64,000 nt of DNA from Flammeovirgaceae bacterium UBA5585 (GTDB taxonomy: Bacteria; Bacteroidota; Bacteroidia; Cytophagales; Cyclobacteriaceae): contig DILT01000013.1 of assembly GCA_002425185.1 (NCBI GenBank), positions 547,978 through 611,977 on the forward strand, in the 5' to 3' direction. The notes beneath the pieces are model-generated. The model searched no databases and had not been told where the DNA came from. It was given only the letters and a program-made list of their open reading frames with translations. Positions 55,175 to 63,418 of this stretch are shown piece after piece (the stretch's first letter is position 1; each line of letters begins with the position of its first letter). The position numbers and the translations under genes are program-made.

Positions 55175-55966
55175 TTGTTTGAGTTTGCTTCGATAAAGCC
55201 GGAATCACAAGTGAATGAAACGCCAGCAAATATTGTTGATATTGAGCAATTGAACGTTAATAAGCTTACGTTTCGCTTTCCCGGCAGGGCTAGGCTGTTG
55301 AAAGATATTTCCCTAAGCGTAAAGAAGGGGGAAGTTATAGCCATGCTTGGCGAAAGCGGAGGAGGCAAAAGCTCTTTTCTTCAGATTATTCAGAAATTTT
55401 ACAAACCAGAAAGTGGAACCATTGAGGTAAATGGGATTGATCTTGACAGGATTTCAACATTAACATGGCGAGACCTGATAGGCGTGGTGCCGCAGGAGGT
55501 AAAGATTTTCAACGGCAATCTGTTGTACAACTTAACCCTGAGTGATAACCCTAATGAATATCAGTCAGCCATCGTGTTTTGTAAACAAGCCGGATTTGAC
55601 AAGTACTTTGAATCGTTTCCGCAGAGCTACCTGACCATCTTGGGCGAGGAAGGTATTAATATTTCAGGAGGCCAGAAGCAGGTAGTGGCCTTAGCCAGGG
55701 CATTATTCAGACAGCCGAAACTTTTGTTGCTGGATGAGGCTACAGCCGCCATGGACAAAAACACAGAGGCTTTTGTGTTGCAACTGTTAATGAATCTTAA
55801 GCAAAATACAGCTGTGATCTTAGTGACCCATCGCATCCAAACGGCACGAAAGGCTGATAGAATTTACATTCTTGATGCAGGGGAAATTGTTGCCAGTGGA
55901 ACGCCAGAAACACTGATGGAATCTGTAAATTTTTACAGTGAGTCTGTTAATGAGTTTTTTGTTTAA
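55175..55966 (+). CDS. C39-peptidase ABC exporter, ATPase part (downstream of the amber codon)
   Basis: This is the nucleotide-binding domain in the same frame as 53798-55150. It has Walker A GESGGGKSS, Q-loop VVPQEVKIF, signature ISGGQKQ, Walker B LLLLDEATAAMD and H-loop VTHR. The coordinate given is the first TTG of the open frame; no convincing start codon or ribosome site is present, so it is best read as the 3' part of one 2169-bp gene (53798-55966). All ATPase motifs are intact, so any inactivation is recent. Confidence 0.82.
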   Translation: MFEFASIKPESQVNETPANIVDIEQLNVNKLTFRFPGRARLLKDISLSVKKGEVIAMLGESGGGKSSFLQIIQKFYKPESGTIEVNGIDLDRISTLTWRDLIGVVPQEVKIFNGNLLYNLTLSDNPNEYQSAIVFCKQAGFDKYFESFPQSYLTILGEEGINISGGQKQVVALARALFRQPKLLLLDEATAAMDKNTEAFVLQLLMNLKQNTAVILVTHRIQTARKADRIYILDAGEIVASGTPETLMESVNFYSESVNEFFV

Positions 55967-56010
55967 ACGGCAATGCTGCTAATAAGCAAAATCAAAATTC
56001 TTTCTTGATT

Positions 56011-56119
56011 TACCCCACAAATGGGGGGAAAAGCAACCCCCATTTATGGGGGTGGGGTTGATTTTATATCTGATATTGAATTATGTTGTGCCTATGTTTA
56101 ACTTAAAACCATAAAAATT
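56011..56119 (+). promoter_or_regulatory. Promoter/operator block C of the peptide regulon
   Basis: Palindrome 1 CCCCA-CAA-ATGGGG (56013-56027). Palindrome 2 CCCCCAT-TT-ATGGGGG (56037-56052), perfect 7-bp arms. Centres 25 bp apart, as in block A. TATGTTTA (56093-56100) plus ACTTAAA lies exactly 27 bp before the ATG at 56120. It is the best-preserved copy. Confidence 0.82.
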
Positions 56120-56320
56120 ATGAAAACATTAAGTTTAGAGAAAATGGAAAAAGTTGAAGGTGGCGTTAATTGTGATGATGGCTTTGTACAAATGGCCGCT
56201 GTTTTGAGTTCTTCTATTGGTGTAGCAGCAGTTTTTATGGGTCCAGTGGGATGGGCAGGTGCTTTAGCTTGGGGAGCTGTGGGACTATATTTAGGTACTC
56301 AGGTTTGCGGTGCTAAATAA
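56120..56320 (+). CDS. Double-glycine leader peptide 4 (66 aa)
   Basis: Leader MKTLSLEKMEKVEGG, one residue different from that of peptide 2 (N11K). The 51-residue core VNCDDGFVQMAAV onwards is hydrophobic, with MGPVGWAGALAWGAVG in the middle and cysteines at core positions 3 and 48 (QVCGAK end). The 44-45 residue Cys-Cys distance equals that of peptides 2 and 3. It has its own promoter block and lies downstream of the exporter gene. Confidence 0.82.
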   Translation: MKTLSLEKMEKVEGGVNCDDGFVQMAAVLSSSIGVAAVFMGPVGWAGALAWGAVGLYLGTQVCGAK

Positions 56321-56353
56321 CTATTTAATTTGTATGATAGGCTTTGAAGGAAA

Positions 56354-56665
56354 ATGAAAGTTCGCATTAACAAAGCATCACTTACAATAGTGTCTTTTGC
56401 TGTTGTTTTTTTTCAAATTACGGTCTTGATTTTTATTTCTATTACAGGCAGAAGAGAGCTATATTTTATTCCACTTATTAACGCTATTGCTATATTAAGT
56501 ATATATTCAGTTTTGATTTTTACTAATAGAAACTTAAAAGGAAGCGGAAAGTTCCTGTGGATTTTTTTTATTTTATTTTTTCATATTTTCACTGTGCCGA
56601 TTTATTGGTCATGTTTTATAAGGACAAATCAACAGTTTGAAAATTCTGTCTGGATAATGAAATAG
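56354..56665 (+). CDS. Small three-TM membrane protein, candidate immunity protein
   Basis: The 103-aa protein has three hydrophobic helices (about 10-32, 38-55, 68-88) and a short polar C-terminus. It starts 33 bp after peptide 4 and is AT-rich. As with the 65-aa protein behind peptide 3, the position suggests self-protection. No family is recognised. Confidence 0.58.
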   Translation: MKVRINKASLTIVSFAVVFFQITVLIFISITGRRELYFIPLINAIAILSIYSVLIFTNRNLKGSGKFLWIFFILFFHIFTVPIYWSCFIRTNQQFENSVWIMK

Positions 56666-56787
56666 GAATGGGGCGTGCGTTTGGACATGGTTGTTAGGTG
56701 TTAGGGAGCCTTATTGGTTGACCTAATATGCATCCTGCGACCCTCGCATTATAAGCAGATTTACTTTAAACTCATTTATTTTTTTGT

Positions 56788-56940
56788 TTATAACCACGGT
56801 AGCTTCACCGTATTTTTTGTTTTGCCCATAATGGTTTTGGCAAGGGTGGTTTTACCCACTTGCCTGGGGCCAAGCAACGCAATAGACGGAAATGCAGCAA
56901 TCAGTTTGCGTATGCTTTCTTCTATATTTCTGGTAAACAT
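56788..56940 (-). pseudogene. Truncated AAA+ ATPase remnant (N-terminus only)
   Basis: The 50-aa frame MFTRNIEESIRKLIAAFPSI continues with P-loop LLGPRQVGKTTLAKTI and ends at a stop after NTVKLPWL. It matches the first residues of ATP-binding proteins of the DUF4143 type, which are normally about 380-400 aa. Walker B and the rest are missing. A long palindrome abuts its start codon. Confidence 0.7.
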
Positions 56941-56981
56941 AACAGTGCAGATTTAATATTATATTTTAAATCTGCACTGTT
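56941..56981. repeat. Perfect 16-bp-arm inverted repeat before the ATPase remnant
   Basis: AACAGTGCAGATTTAA (56941-56956) and TTAAATCTGCACTGTT (56966-56981) flank a 9-bp AT-only loop. On the minus strand the palindrome ends immediately before the ATG of the remnant. It could be an autoregulatory operator of the former ATPase gene or the end of a lost mobile element. Confidence 0.7.
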
Positions 56982-57058
56982 CATTTTAAGGAATCCTCAA
57001 AGGCTATGAAGGTTATTTATGGCAATGTGTTGCCTAGCTTAAGTAATTAAGGACGTAC

Positions 57059-57091
57059 AAAAAAACAGCCAACAGATTGCTCTATTGGCTG
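57059..57091 (-). terminator. Terminator of rho
   Basis: On the minus strand CAGCCAA, a 12-nt loop, TTGGCTG, then seven Ts. It lies after the tandem repeat array and about 93 bp beyond the rho stop. Confidence 0.75.
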
Positions 57092-57100
57092 ATTGAGCCT

Positions 57101-57180
57101 TCGACAGGCTCAGGCTGACATCGACAGGCTAAGGCTGACTTCGACAGGCTTATGCCGAAACCGACAGGCTTAGGCTGACA
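57101..57180. repeat. Four tandem copies of a 20-bp repeat
   Basis: The units start at 57101, 57121, 57141 and 57161. Unit 1 is TCGACAGGCTCAGGCTGACA; the others differ at 2-6 positions, all keeping CGACAGGCT. The array ends 3 bp before the rho stop codon and would be in the rho 3' untranslated region. Confidence 0.85.
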
Positions 57181-57183
57181 AAC

Positions 57184-58716
57184 TTATCCGTTCATCGACA
57201 ACAAAAACTCCTGGTTGTTGCGAGTTCCTTTCATTTTTTGCAGGAGGAACTCCATTGCTTCATTACTGTTCATATCGCTCATAAACTTGCGGAGTATCCA
57301 CACGCGTGATAGCTCTTCTTCTTTGAGTAGTAAATCTTCGCGCCTTGTACCAGAGGCTGGCACATCAATGGCCGGGTAAACACGCTTGTTGGATAGTTTA
57401 CGATCTAACTGGAGTTCCATGTTACCGGTTCCTTTAAATTCTTCAAAAATAACTTCGTCCATTTTTGAACCCGTATCGATAAGGGCGGTAGCGATAATGG
57501 TCAGCGAGCCACCATTTTCTATGTTACGGGCAGCGCCAAAGAAACGTTTGGGTTTATGCAGGGCGTTGGCATCCACACCACCGGAAAGTATTTTTCCGGA
57601 AGAAGGCACCACGGTATTGTAGGCACGTGCTAAACGTGTAATTGAATCCAATAGAATAACCACATCGTGGCCGCACTCTACCATACGCTTTGCTTTTTCC
57701 AAAACAATGGAGGCAACCTTTACATGGCGGTCGGCCTGCTCATCGAAAGTAGAGGCAATTACCTCAGCCTTTACGTTGCGGGCCATGTCGGTTACTTCTT
57801 CCGGACGTTCATCAATCAGCAATACAATCAGGTAAACTTCCGGATGATTTTCGGCAATGGCATTGGCAATGTTTTGCAACAACACGGTTTTACCGGTTTT
57901 GGGTTGGGCCACAATCATACCGCGTTGTCCTTTACCAATGGGTGCAAACAAGTCGAGTATTCGGGTTGACATGTTATCGGGTGACGTGCTGAGCCTTAAT
58001 TTTTCCTCGGGGAAAAGTGGCGTGAGGTATTCAAAGGCAACCCGATCGCGGATTTCTTCGGTAGTTTTTCCGTTAACCGATTCAACCTTCAATAAGGCAA
58101 AATATTTTTCTCCCTCTTTGGGCGGGCGAATGGTTCCTTTTACAGTATCGCCTGTTCTAAGACCAAATAATTTTATTTGTGAGGGTGACACATAAATATC
58201 ATCCGGGCTGGCCAGGTAGTTGTAATCGGATGAGCGCAGGAAGCCGTAGCCATCCTGCATAATTTCAAGCACTCCTTCGTTGGCAATTACGCCATCAAAG
58301 TCGCGGATGTTTGGCCGGTTCGGCTGATTGCGGTCATCGTCCCTTCTTTCGGGGCGAGGAGTATGGTGTTGTTTTTCAACAACAACAGGTTTTTGTTCCT
58401 GGGGTTCTTCAAAGCTCGGAACGGGTGCGTCAAGATCAATATTGATGGAACTCAGCAGGTCATCGGTTGAAAGTTCGGTCTCGGCTTTTGGAGCAGGGGT
58501 AACATTTTCGCGTCTGCGTGGCCTGATGTTGCGTGCTTCTGCTGGTGGCGCTGCTTTTTTACTGCCGGGGGCTTCACCCGTAATGGCCTGCTGGTCGAGA
58601 ATTTTATAAACCAGGTCCTGTTTGGAAAGTTTTTTGGCGTTTTTTACGCCCATTTGTTCTGCAATTTCTTTCAACTCGGAAAGAAGTCTGACATTCAGAT
58701 CGTCAATAGTGTACAT
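57184..58716 (-). CDS. rho: Transcription termination factor Rho
   Basis: The 510-aa protein has an N-terminal Rho_N helical domain (LNVRLLSELKEIAEQMGVKN) and a low-complexity insert (about 50-135, rich in Pro, Glu, Arg). The RNA-binding OB domain follows (GVLEIMQDGYGFLRS), then the hexameric ATPase with Walker A AQPKTGKTVLL, ERPEEVTDMA and VILLDSITRLARAYN. It ends transcription by moving along RNA. A 190-bp untranslated leader lies upstream, in keeping with autoregulation. Confidence 0.96.
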   Translation of the reverse strand: MYTIDDLNVRLLSELKEIAEQMGVKNAKKLSKQDLVYKILDQQAITGEAPGSKKAAPPAEARNIRPRRRENVTPAPKAETELSTDDLLSSINIDLDAPVPSFEEPQEQKPVVVEKQHHTPRPERRDDDRNQPNRPNIRDFDGVIANEGVLEIMQDGYGFLRSSDYNYLASPDDIYVSPSQIKLFGLRTGDTVKGTIRPPKEGEKYFALLKVESVNGKTTEEIRDRVAFEYLTPLFPEEKLRLSTSPDNMSTRILDLFAPIGKGQRGMIVAQPKTGKTVLLQNIANAIAENHPEVYLIVLLIDERPEEVTDMARNVKAEVIASTFDEQADRHVKVASIVLEKAKRMVECGHDVVILLDSITRLARAYNTVVPSSGKILSGGVDANALHKPKRFFGAARNIENGGSLTIIATALIDTGSKMDEVIFEEFKGTGNMELQLDRKLSNKRVYPAIDVPASGTRREDLLLKEEELSRVWILRKFMSDMNSNEAMEFLLQKMKGTRNNQEFLLSMNG

Positions 58717-58959
58717 GTTAAAAAGTGATGTGTTGTTTTGTTAGTTGTAAGTAGTGTGTCGGGTCTTAATCAGGAAGTAGCTGAAATGAAATCAATAAAA
58801 ACACAGGGTCGTTTTAAAGTTCAGTAAGGCAAGTGTTGTATAGATAAAGGGCTTTAGAATGTGCCCGATGACAGTGCAAGTATAGGCCAAAATTGATTAC
58901 AAACAAAAGTACCTGAAGAATTTGTTGGCCCTTAAACCCCATTGGTACGATCAAAAACC

Positions 58960-58967
58960 TAATTTTG
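58960..58967 (+). promoter_or_regulatory. TAATTTTG (-7 element) before serS
   Basis: A perfect TAnnTTTG lies 33 bp before the serS ATG. The nearest TTG is 15 bp upstream, shorter than usual. In the same gap CAAAAGTA (58904-58911, minus TACTTTTG) could serve rho. The rest of this 276-bp gap holds nothing else recognised. Confidence 0.4.
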
Positions 58968-58992
58968 CGGACACATTGTAAAACATACTGGT

Positions 58993-60267
58993 ATGCTTCA
59001 GGTTTCTGTCATCCGCGAACAGCGGGAACACATCATTAAGGGGTTAGGCAAAAGGGGATTGAAAGAGGCCGGGGAGCTTATTGATAAGGCTATTACACTT
59101 GACCAGGCGCGCAGGGATACCCAACGGCAGGCCGATGATTTGAAAGCCCGTTCGAATGCTGAAGCCAAACGAATAGGCGAATTGATGAAGGCAGGAAAGG
59201 CCGATGAAGCAGCCGCGCTGCGGGCAGAGGTAGCCAGTGAAAAGGAACAACTTAAAGCGTTGGAGGCAGACCTTAGCCGCTTTGAAGAAGAATTAAAAAT
59301 TCACTTGTATAAAATCCCCAATGTGCCGGCAGAAATAGTGCCGGCCGGGGCAGGTGCAGATGATAACAAAATAGTTCATGAACATGGGGTTATTCCTCAA
59401 TTGGGTGCTGATGCCTTACCCCATTGGGAGCTGATTAGAAAGTACGACATCATCGACTTTGATTTGGGTATTAAAATTTCAGGAGCCGGTTTTCCGGTGT
59501 ATAAAGGAAAGGGTGCCAAGCTTCAACGGGCGTTGATCAATTTCTTTTTAGATGAAGCCGAGAAGATGGGCTACCGCGAAATGCTTCCACCCATTGTAGT
59601 CAATGAAGCTTCCGGATATGGAACAGGTCAGCTCCCCGATAAAGAGGGCCAGATGTATTTTGTGCAGGAAGATGGTTTGTATTTAATACCCACGGCAGAA
59701 GTGCCCATCACTAATCTTTATCGGGATGTGATTTTAACGGATGATCAACTTCCTGTTAAGAATGTTGGGTACACACCTTGCTTCAGACGAGAAGCCGGAA
59801 GCTGGGGTGCACACGTACGTGGGCTAAACCGGTTACACCAGTTTGATAAAGTTGAAATTGTTCAGGTGCGTGAACCTGAGGAATCGTACGCAGCACTGGA
59901 CGAGATGTGTAGTTACGTGCAAGGCTTATTGGAAAAACTTGAACTGCCGTATCGTAAACTTTTGCTTTGCGGTGGTGATATGGGGTTCAACTCAGCCCTC
60001 ACCTACGACATGGAAGTGTACTCAGCCGCTCAGCAACGTTGGCTGGAAGTAAGTTCGGTTAGTAACTTCGAAGCCTTTCAGGCCAACCGGTTAAAGTTGC
60101 GCTATAAGAATAAAGAAGGCAAGATGCAGTTGTTGCATACCCTAAATGGAAGTGCCCTGGCGTTGCCGCGCATTGTTGCCGGTATATTGGAGAACAATCA
60201 AACTCCGGACGGAATTCGCATTCCAAAAGTCTTGGTTCCTTACACCGGGTTTGATAGGATCAACTAA
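58993..60267 (+). CDS. serS: Seryl-tRNA synthetase
   Basis: The 424-aa class II synthetase has the N-terminal coiled coil that grips the long tRNA-Ser arm (about 25-100). Its catalytic core shows motif 2 TPCFRREAGSWGAHVRGLNR and motif 3 LNGSALALPRIVAGILENN. It charges tRNA-Ser. Its 3' end overlaps the convergent TspO-like gene by 8 bp. Confidence 0.96.
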   Translation: MLQVSVIREQREHIIKGLGKRGLKEAGELIDKAITLDQARRDTQRQADDLKARSNAEAKRIGELMKAGKADEAAALRAEVASEKEQLKALEADLSRFEEELKIHLYKIPNVPAEIVPAGAGADDNKIVHEHGVIPQLGADALPHWELIRKYDIIDFDLGIKISGAGFPVYKGKGAKLQRALINFFLDEAEKMGYREMLPPIVVNEASGYGTGQLPDKEGQMYFVQEDGLYLIPTAEVPITNLYRDVILTDDQLPVKNVGYTPCFRREAGSWGAHVRGLNRLHQFDKVEIVQVREPEESYAALDEMCSYVQGLLEKLELPYRKLLLCGGDMGFNSALTYDMEVYSAAQQRWLEVSSVSNFEAFQANRLKLRYKNKEGKMQLLHTLNGSALALPRIVAGILENNQTPDGIRIPKVLVPYTGFDRIN

Positions 60268-61030
60268 GACGAAGTCTTTTTAGAACAACAAAAAGAATAA
60301 CACCGGATAGCAACATTATTAGTACCAAGGCGCTACCCTCAATTAGAGAATCAGATGAGCCTTCCGTACGAAGCGTAATGCCCACCAGTGCCCAGTGAAT
60401 TACTGCAGCAAAAGCTACTGCTGCTGTATACCTAATAGTAATAAAGCTAGCCAGAGCAGCGGCAATTGTCATCATGATAACTGTCCAATACTCAGGCGAA
60501 ACTCCAAATCCGCCCCACGATGAAGCCACCAGGGCTGTGGCAATGTTAGCAATCGTAGCTACGCAAATCCAAGCCAGGTAAACGGTGAAGGGTAAATCAA
60601 TAAACCATTGTTGTGCTGCCAACATCAATGATGCTGATTTTACGTGTAAAAAAATAATGATTAAGGTTATCAGCAAACCAAGCATAATAAGAACTGATGC
60701 CCAAACCCATAAGTAATGCCAGGCAATAATCCACGCCATGTTGAATATACATGAAAGCAAAAAGAAGGGTGTTATTTGATGGATGATTGCACTGTTCACC
60801 ATATCGCTACGCTTAATCCACTGAAAGATTACAAAACCAATCAATAAACCATAAATCACACTCCAGATTGAAAATGTGATTCCAGCCGGAGTGAACAGAC
60901 TGGGATATAGTGCTGAAACCTGCCCGGTATTCATGCCATTAATCGGAAGGATGTTGGCTAACGCATTTACCGTCAAGACACCCGCCAGGGCTACGGAGTT
61001 TCCTAAGGCCAATACGATCGATTTTTTCAT
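60260..61030 (-). CDS. TspO/MBR-like tryptophan-rich sensory protein family
   Basis: The 256-aa membrane protein has about seven TM helices. PSLFTPAGITFSIWSVIYGLL and FNMAWIIAWHYLWVWASVLI match the TspO-like proteins of Bacteroidota, which are longer than the 160-aa TspO. WVDLPFTVYLAWICVATIAN-like helices follow. The start MKKSIVLALGNSVALA (61030) was preferred to an upstream ATG at 61093 because a promoter element lies between them. Function beyond the family is unknown. Confidence 0.75.
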   Translation of the reverse strand: MKKSIVLALGNSVALAGVLTVNALANILPINGMNTGQVSALYPSLFTPAGITFSIWSVIYGLLIGFVIFQWIKRSDMVNSAIIHQITPFFLLSCIFNMAWIIAWHYLWVWASVLIMLGLLITLIIIFLHVKSASLMLAAQQWFIDLPFTVYLAWICVATIANIATALVASSWGGFGVSPEYWTVIMMTIAAALASFITIRYTAAVAFAAVIHWALVGITLRTEGSSDSLIEGSALVLIMLLSGVILFVVLKRLRLS

Positions 61031-61069
61031 CAGGATTTTTGCGGGTAAACTAACAAACAAACCATTAGT

Positions 61070-61097
61070 CAAATCTATATAGAATATTCGCAATCAA
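61070..61097 (-). promoter_or_regulatory. Promoter of the TspO-like gene
   Basis: On the minus strand TTG (61097-61095), 17 bp, TAGATTTG (61077-61070), 40 bp before the ATG at 61030. The spacer is 2 bp shorter than in the promoters at 29118 and 32593. Confidence 0.5.
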
Positions 61098-61128
61098 CGT
61101 AGTACATTTCAGAATAATCCCATCATGT

Positions 61129-63273
61129 ATGAAAGCATTATCATATTCATTAATAGGCCTGGTAGTACTTACCCTCGCGTGCTCCACACAAGAGAAAAAA
61201 GAGACGGCCTTACTTTACCCAGAAACAAAAAAAGTAGATACGGTTGATGTTTATTTTGGAACGGAAGTGCCTGATCCTTATCGATGGCTCGAAAACGACA
61301 CTGCTAAAGCTACCGCAGATTGGGTTACCGCACAGAATGATGTAACGTTTGGTTACCTGAAGAATATTTCCTTCCGCGATGCGGTACGCAAGCGGTTAGA
61401 TGAATTGCAGAATTATGAACGCATAAGTGCCCCTGTTAAAAATGGAGACTATTACTACTATTCCAAAAACAGTGGTCTACAAAACCACAACGTTCAATAC
61501 CGCAAGAAGGGTGAAGATGGTGCGGAAGAATTATTTCTTGACCCGAACACATTTTCTAAAGACGGCACAACTAGTCTGGCCGGAATGTTTTTCAGTAAAG
61601 ATGGTTCATTGCTCACCATTTTGATTCAGGAGGGTGGTTCAGATTGGCGAAAGGCGGTTACCATGAATGCTGTTGATAAAACAATTGTTGGCGATACGCT
61701 TTACGATTTAAAATTCACAGGCATTTCCTGGAAAGGGAATGAAGGATTTTATTATTCCCGTTATGATAATCTGAAAGGAAACCAATTGTTCTCAAAAGTT
61801 AATTTCAACAAAGTTTGTTTTCATAAACTGAATACACCGCAATCTGCGGATCAGGTGATTTATGATGGTGGAAAACAAGCACCTCAGCGCAGAGCAGGTG
61901 CTTACCTGACAGAGGATGAACGTTTTCTGGTGCTCACTACTTCCATCAGTACAACCGGTAATGAACTTTATGTTCGCGATCTGCTGGATTCAAAAGGTGC
62001 TTTTGTGCCGGCCGTAACCAATTTCGAAAGCAATCACAGTGTACTTGATAATGAGGGCTCCCGATTGATTATCCGGACAAATCTGAATGCGCCTAATGGC
62101 AGAATTGTTGAAGTGGATGCAAAAAATCCCTCACCTGAAAACTGGAAGGATATTATTTCTGAAGTGGAAGAAGCCATGCAAAGCGTTAGCACCGCTGGCC
62201 GTAAAATTTTTGTGAGTTACCTCAAGGATGCCAAATCGCAGATCAAACAATTCAATAACAAAGGAAAGTTGGAGCGTGAAATCGAATTGCCGGGTATTGG
62301 TTCGGCAGGCGGTTTTGGCGGAAGATGGGAAGACACAGATGTATATTACACCTTCACCTCGTTCACGTATCCGCCAACAATTTTCAAGTATAACATAGCA
62401 TCAGGCAAATCAACGGAATATGCACGTCCTCAGGTTGCCTTTAATCCTGACGATTATGAAACGAAGCAGATTTTTTACACGAGCAAAGATGGTACCCGCG
62501 TGCCCATGTTTATAGTTCATAAAAAAGGGCTGGAACAGAATGGTAAAAATCCAACCTGGTTGTATGCCTATGGTGGCTTCAATATTAGTTTAACACCATC
62601 TTTCAGCGCATCGCGAATGGTGTGGCTGGAGAACGGTGGTATTTTTGCACAACCAAACCTTCGCGGTGGAGGTGAATATGGTGAGATGTGGCATGTAGCC
62701 GGAACAAAAATGAACAAGCAGAATGTGTTTGATGATTTCATTGCAGCCGGTGAATATCTGATTGCTGAAAAGTATACAGCAAGTGAAAAGCTTGCCATTG
62801 CCGGTGGCTCAAATGGTGGTTTGCTGGTAGGAGCAACGATGACACAGCGACCTGATCTGGCTAAGGTTGCCTTCCCGGCTGTTGGGGTTATGGATATGTT
62901 GCGGTACCATAAGTTTACGGTTGGCGCAGCATGGGCATATGATTACGGAACGGCCGATGATTCAAAAGAAATGTTTGAGTACCTGAAAGCATATTCTCCG
63001 GTGCATGCGCTGAAACCCGGCACTTCCTATCCGGCTACGATGGTCACTACGGCCGATCATGATGATCGGGTTGTGCCTGCACATTCGTTTAAGTTTGCAG
63101 CAACGTTACAGGAGTGCCATACCGGAAATAATCCGGTGCTCATTCGGGTAGATGTAAAATCCGGTCATGGTGCTTCCAATCTTTCAAAGGCTTTGGATGC
63201 CACAGCCGATCAGTATGCATTTGCGTGGTACAACATGGGCGTTATTCCTCCTTTAGCCAAAGCAGGTATGTAA
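61129..63273 (+). CDS. Prolyl oligopeptidase family serine peptidase (S9A), lipoprotein
   Basis: The 714-aa protein has a lipoprotein signal with LTLACS (Cys18), the S9A opening DVYFGTEVPDPYRWLEND, a seven-bladed propeller, and the hydrolase domain with nucleophile GGSNGGLL. The Asp is in TADHDDRVVP and the His in SGHGAS. LRGGGEYGEMWH is typical of the family. It cuts short peptides after proline, here at the membrane or outside the cytoplasm. Confidence 0.94.
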   Translation: MKALSYSLIGLVVLTLACSTQEKKETALLYPETKKVDTVDVYFGTEVPDPYRWLENDTAKATADWVTAQNDVTFGYLKNISFRDAVRKRLDELQNYERISAPVKNGDYYYYSKNSGLQNHNVQYRKKGEDGAEELFLDPNTFSKDGTTSLAGMFFSKDGSLLTILIQEGGSDWRKAVTMNAVDKTIVGDTLYDLKFTGISWKGNEGFYYSRYDNLKGNQLFSKVNFNKVCFHKLNTPQSADQVIYDGGKQAPQRRAGAYLTEDERFLVLTTSISTTGNELYVRDLLDSKGAFVPAVTNFESNHSVLDNEGSRLIIRTNLNAPNGRIVEVDAKNPSPENWKDIISEVEEAMQSVSTAGRKIFVSYLKDAKSQIKQFNNKGKLEREIELPGIGSAGGFGGRWEDTDVYYTFTSFTYPPTIFKYNIASGKSTEYARPQVAFNPDDYETKQIFYTSKDGTRVPMFIVHKKGLEQNGKNPTWLYAYGGFNISLTPSFSASRMVWLENGGIFAQPNLRGGGEYGEMWHVAGTKMNKQNVFDDFIAAGEYLIAEKYTASEKLAIAGGSNGGLLVGATMTQRPDLAKVAFPAVGVMDMLRYHKFTVGAAWAYDYGTADDSKEMFEYLKAYSPVHALKPGTSYPATMVTTADHDDRVVPAHSFKFAATLQECHTGNNPVLIRVDVKSGHGASNLSKALDATADQYAFAWYNMGVIPPLAKAGM

Positions 63274-63418
63274 AAGCTCCAGTTTTTGAAGCCCAAAGGT
63301 TAAAGGATAGTGGCTTTATTAGTGCTTAAAGGCCAAAGCAAAGTGCTTCTCGGAATTCAGAAAGAATACAGAATTGCTCTGTACATTGGCAGGAAAGTTA
63401 TAATCAGATAAGGATGCT

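Noticed and set aside
57101..57180. Tandem repeats as a possible CRISPR array
   Set aside because: Units are 20 bp, directly adjacent, without unique spacers, and there are no cas genes.
63386..63402. TTGGCAGGAAAGTTATA as a sigma-54 promoter for the glycosyltransferase
   Set aside because: The -12 GC is absent and no palindromic activator site precedes it.
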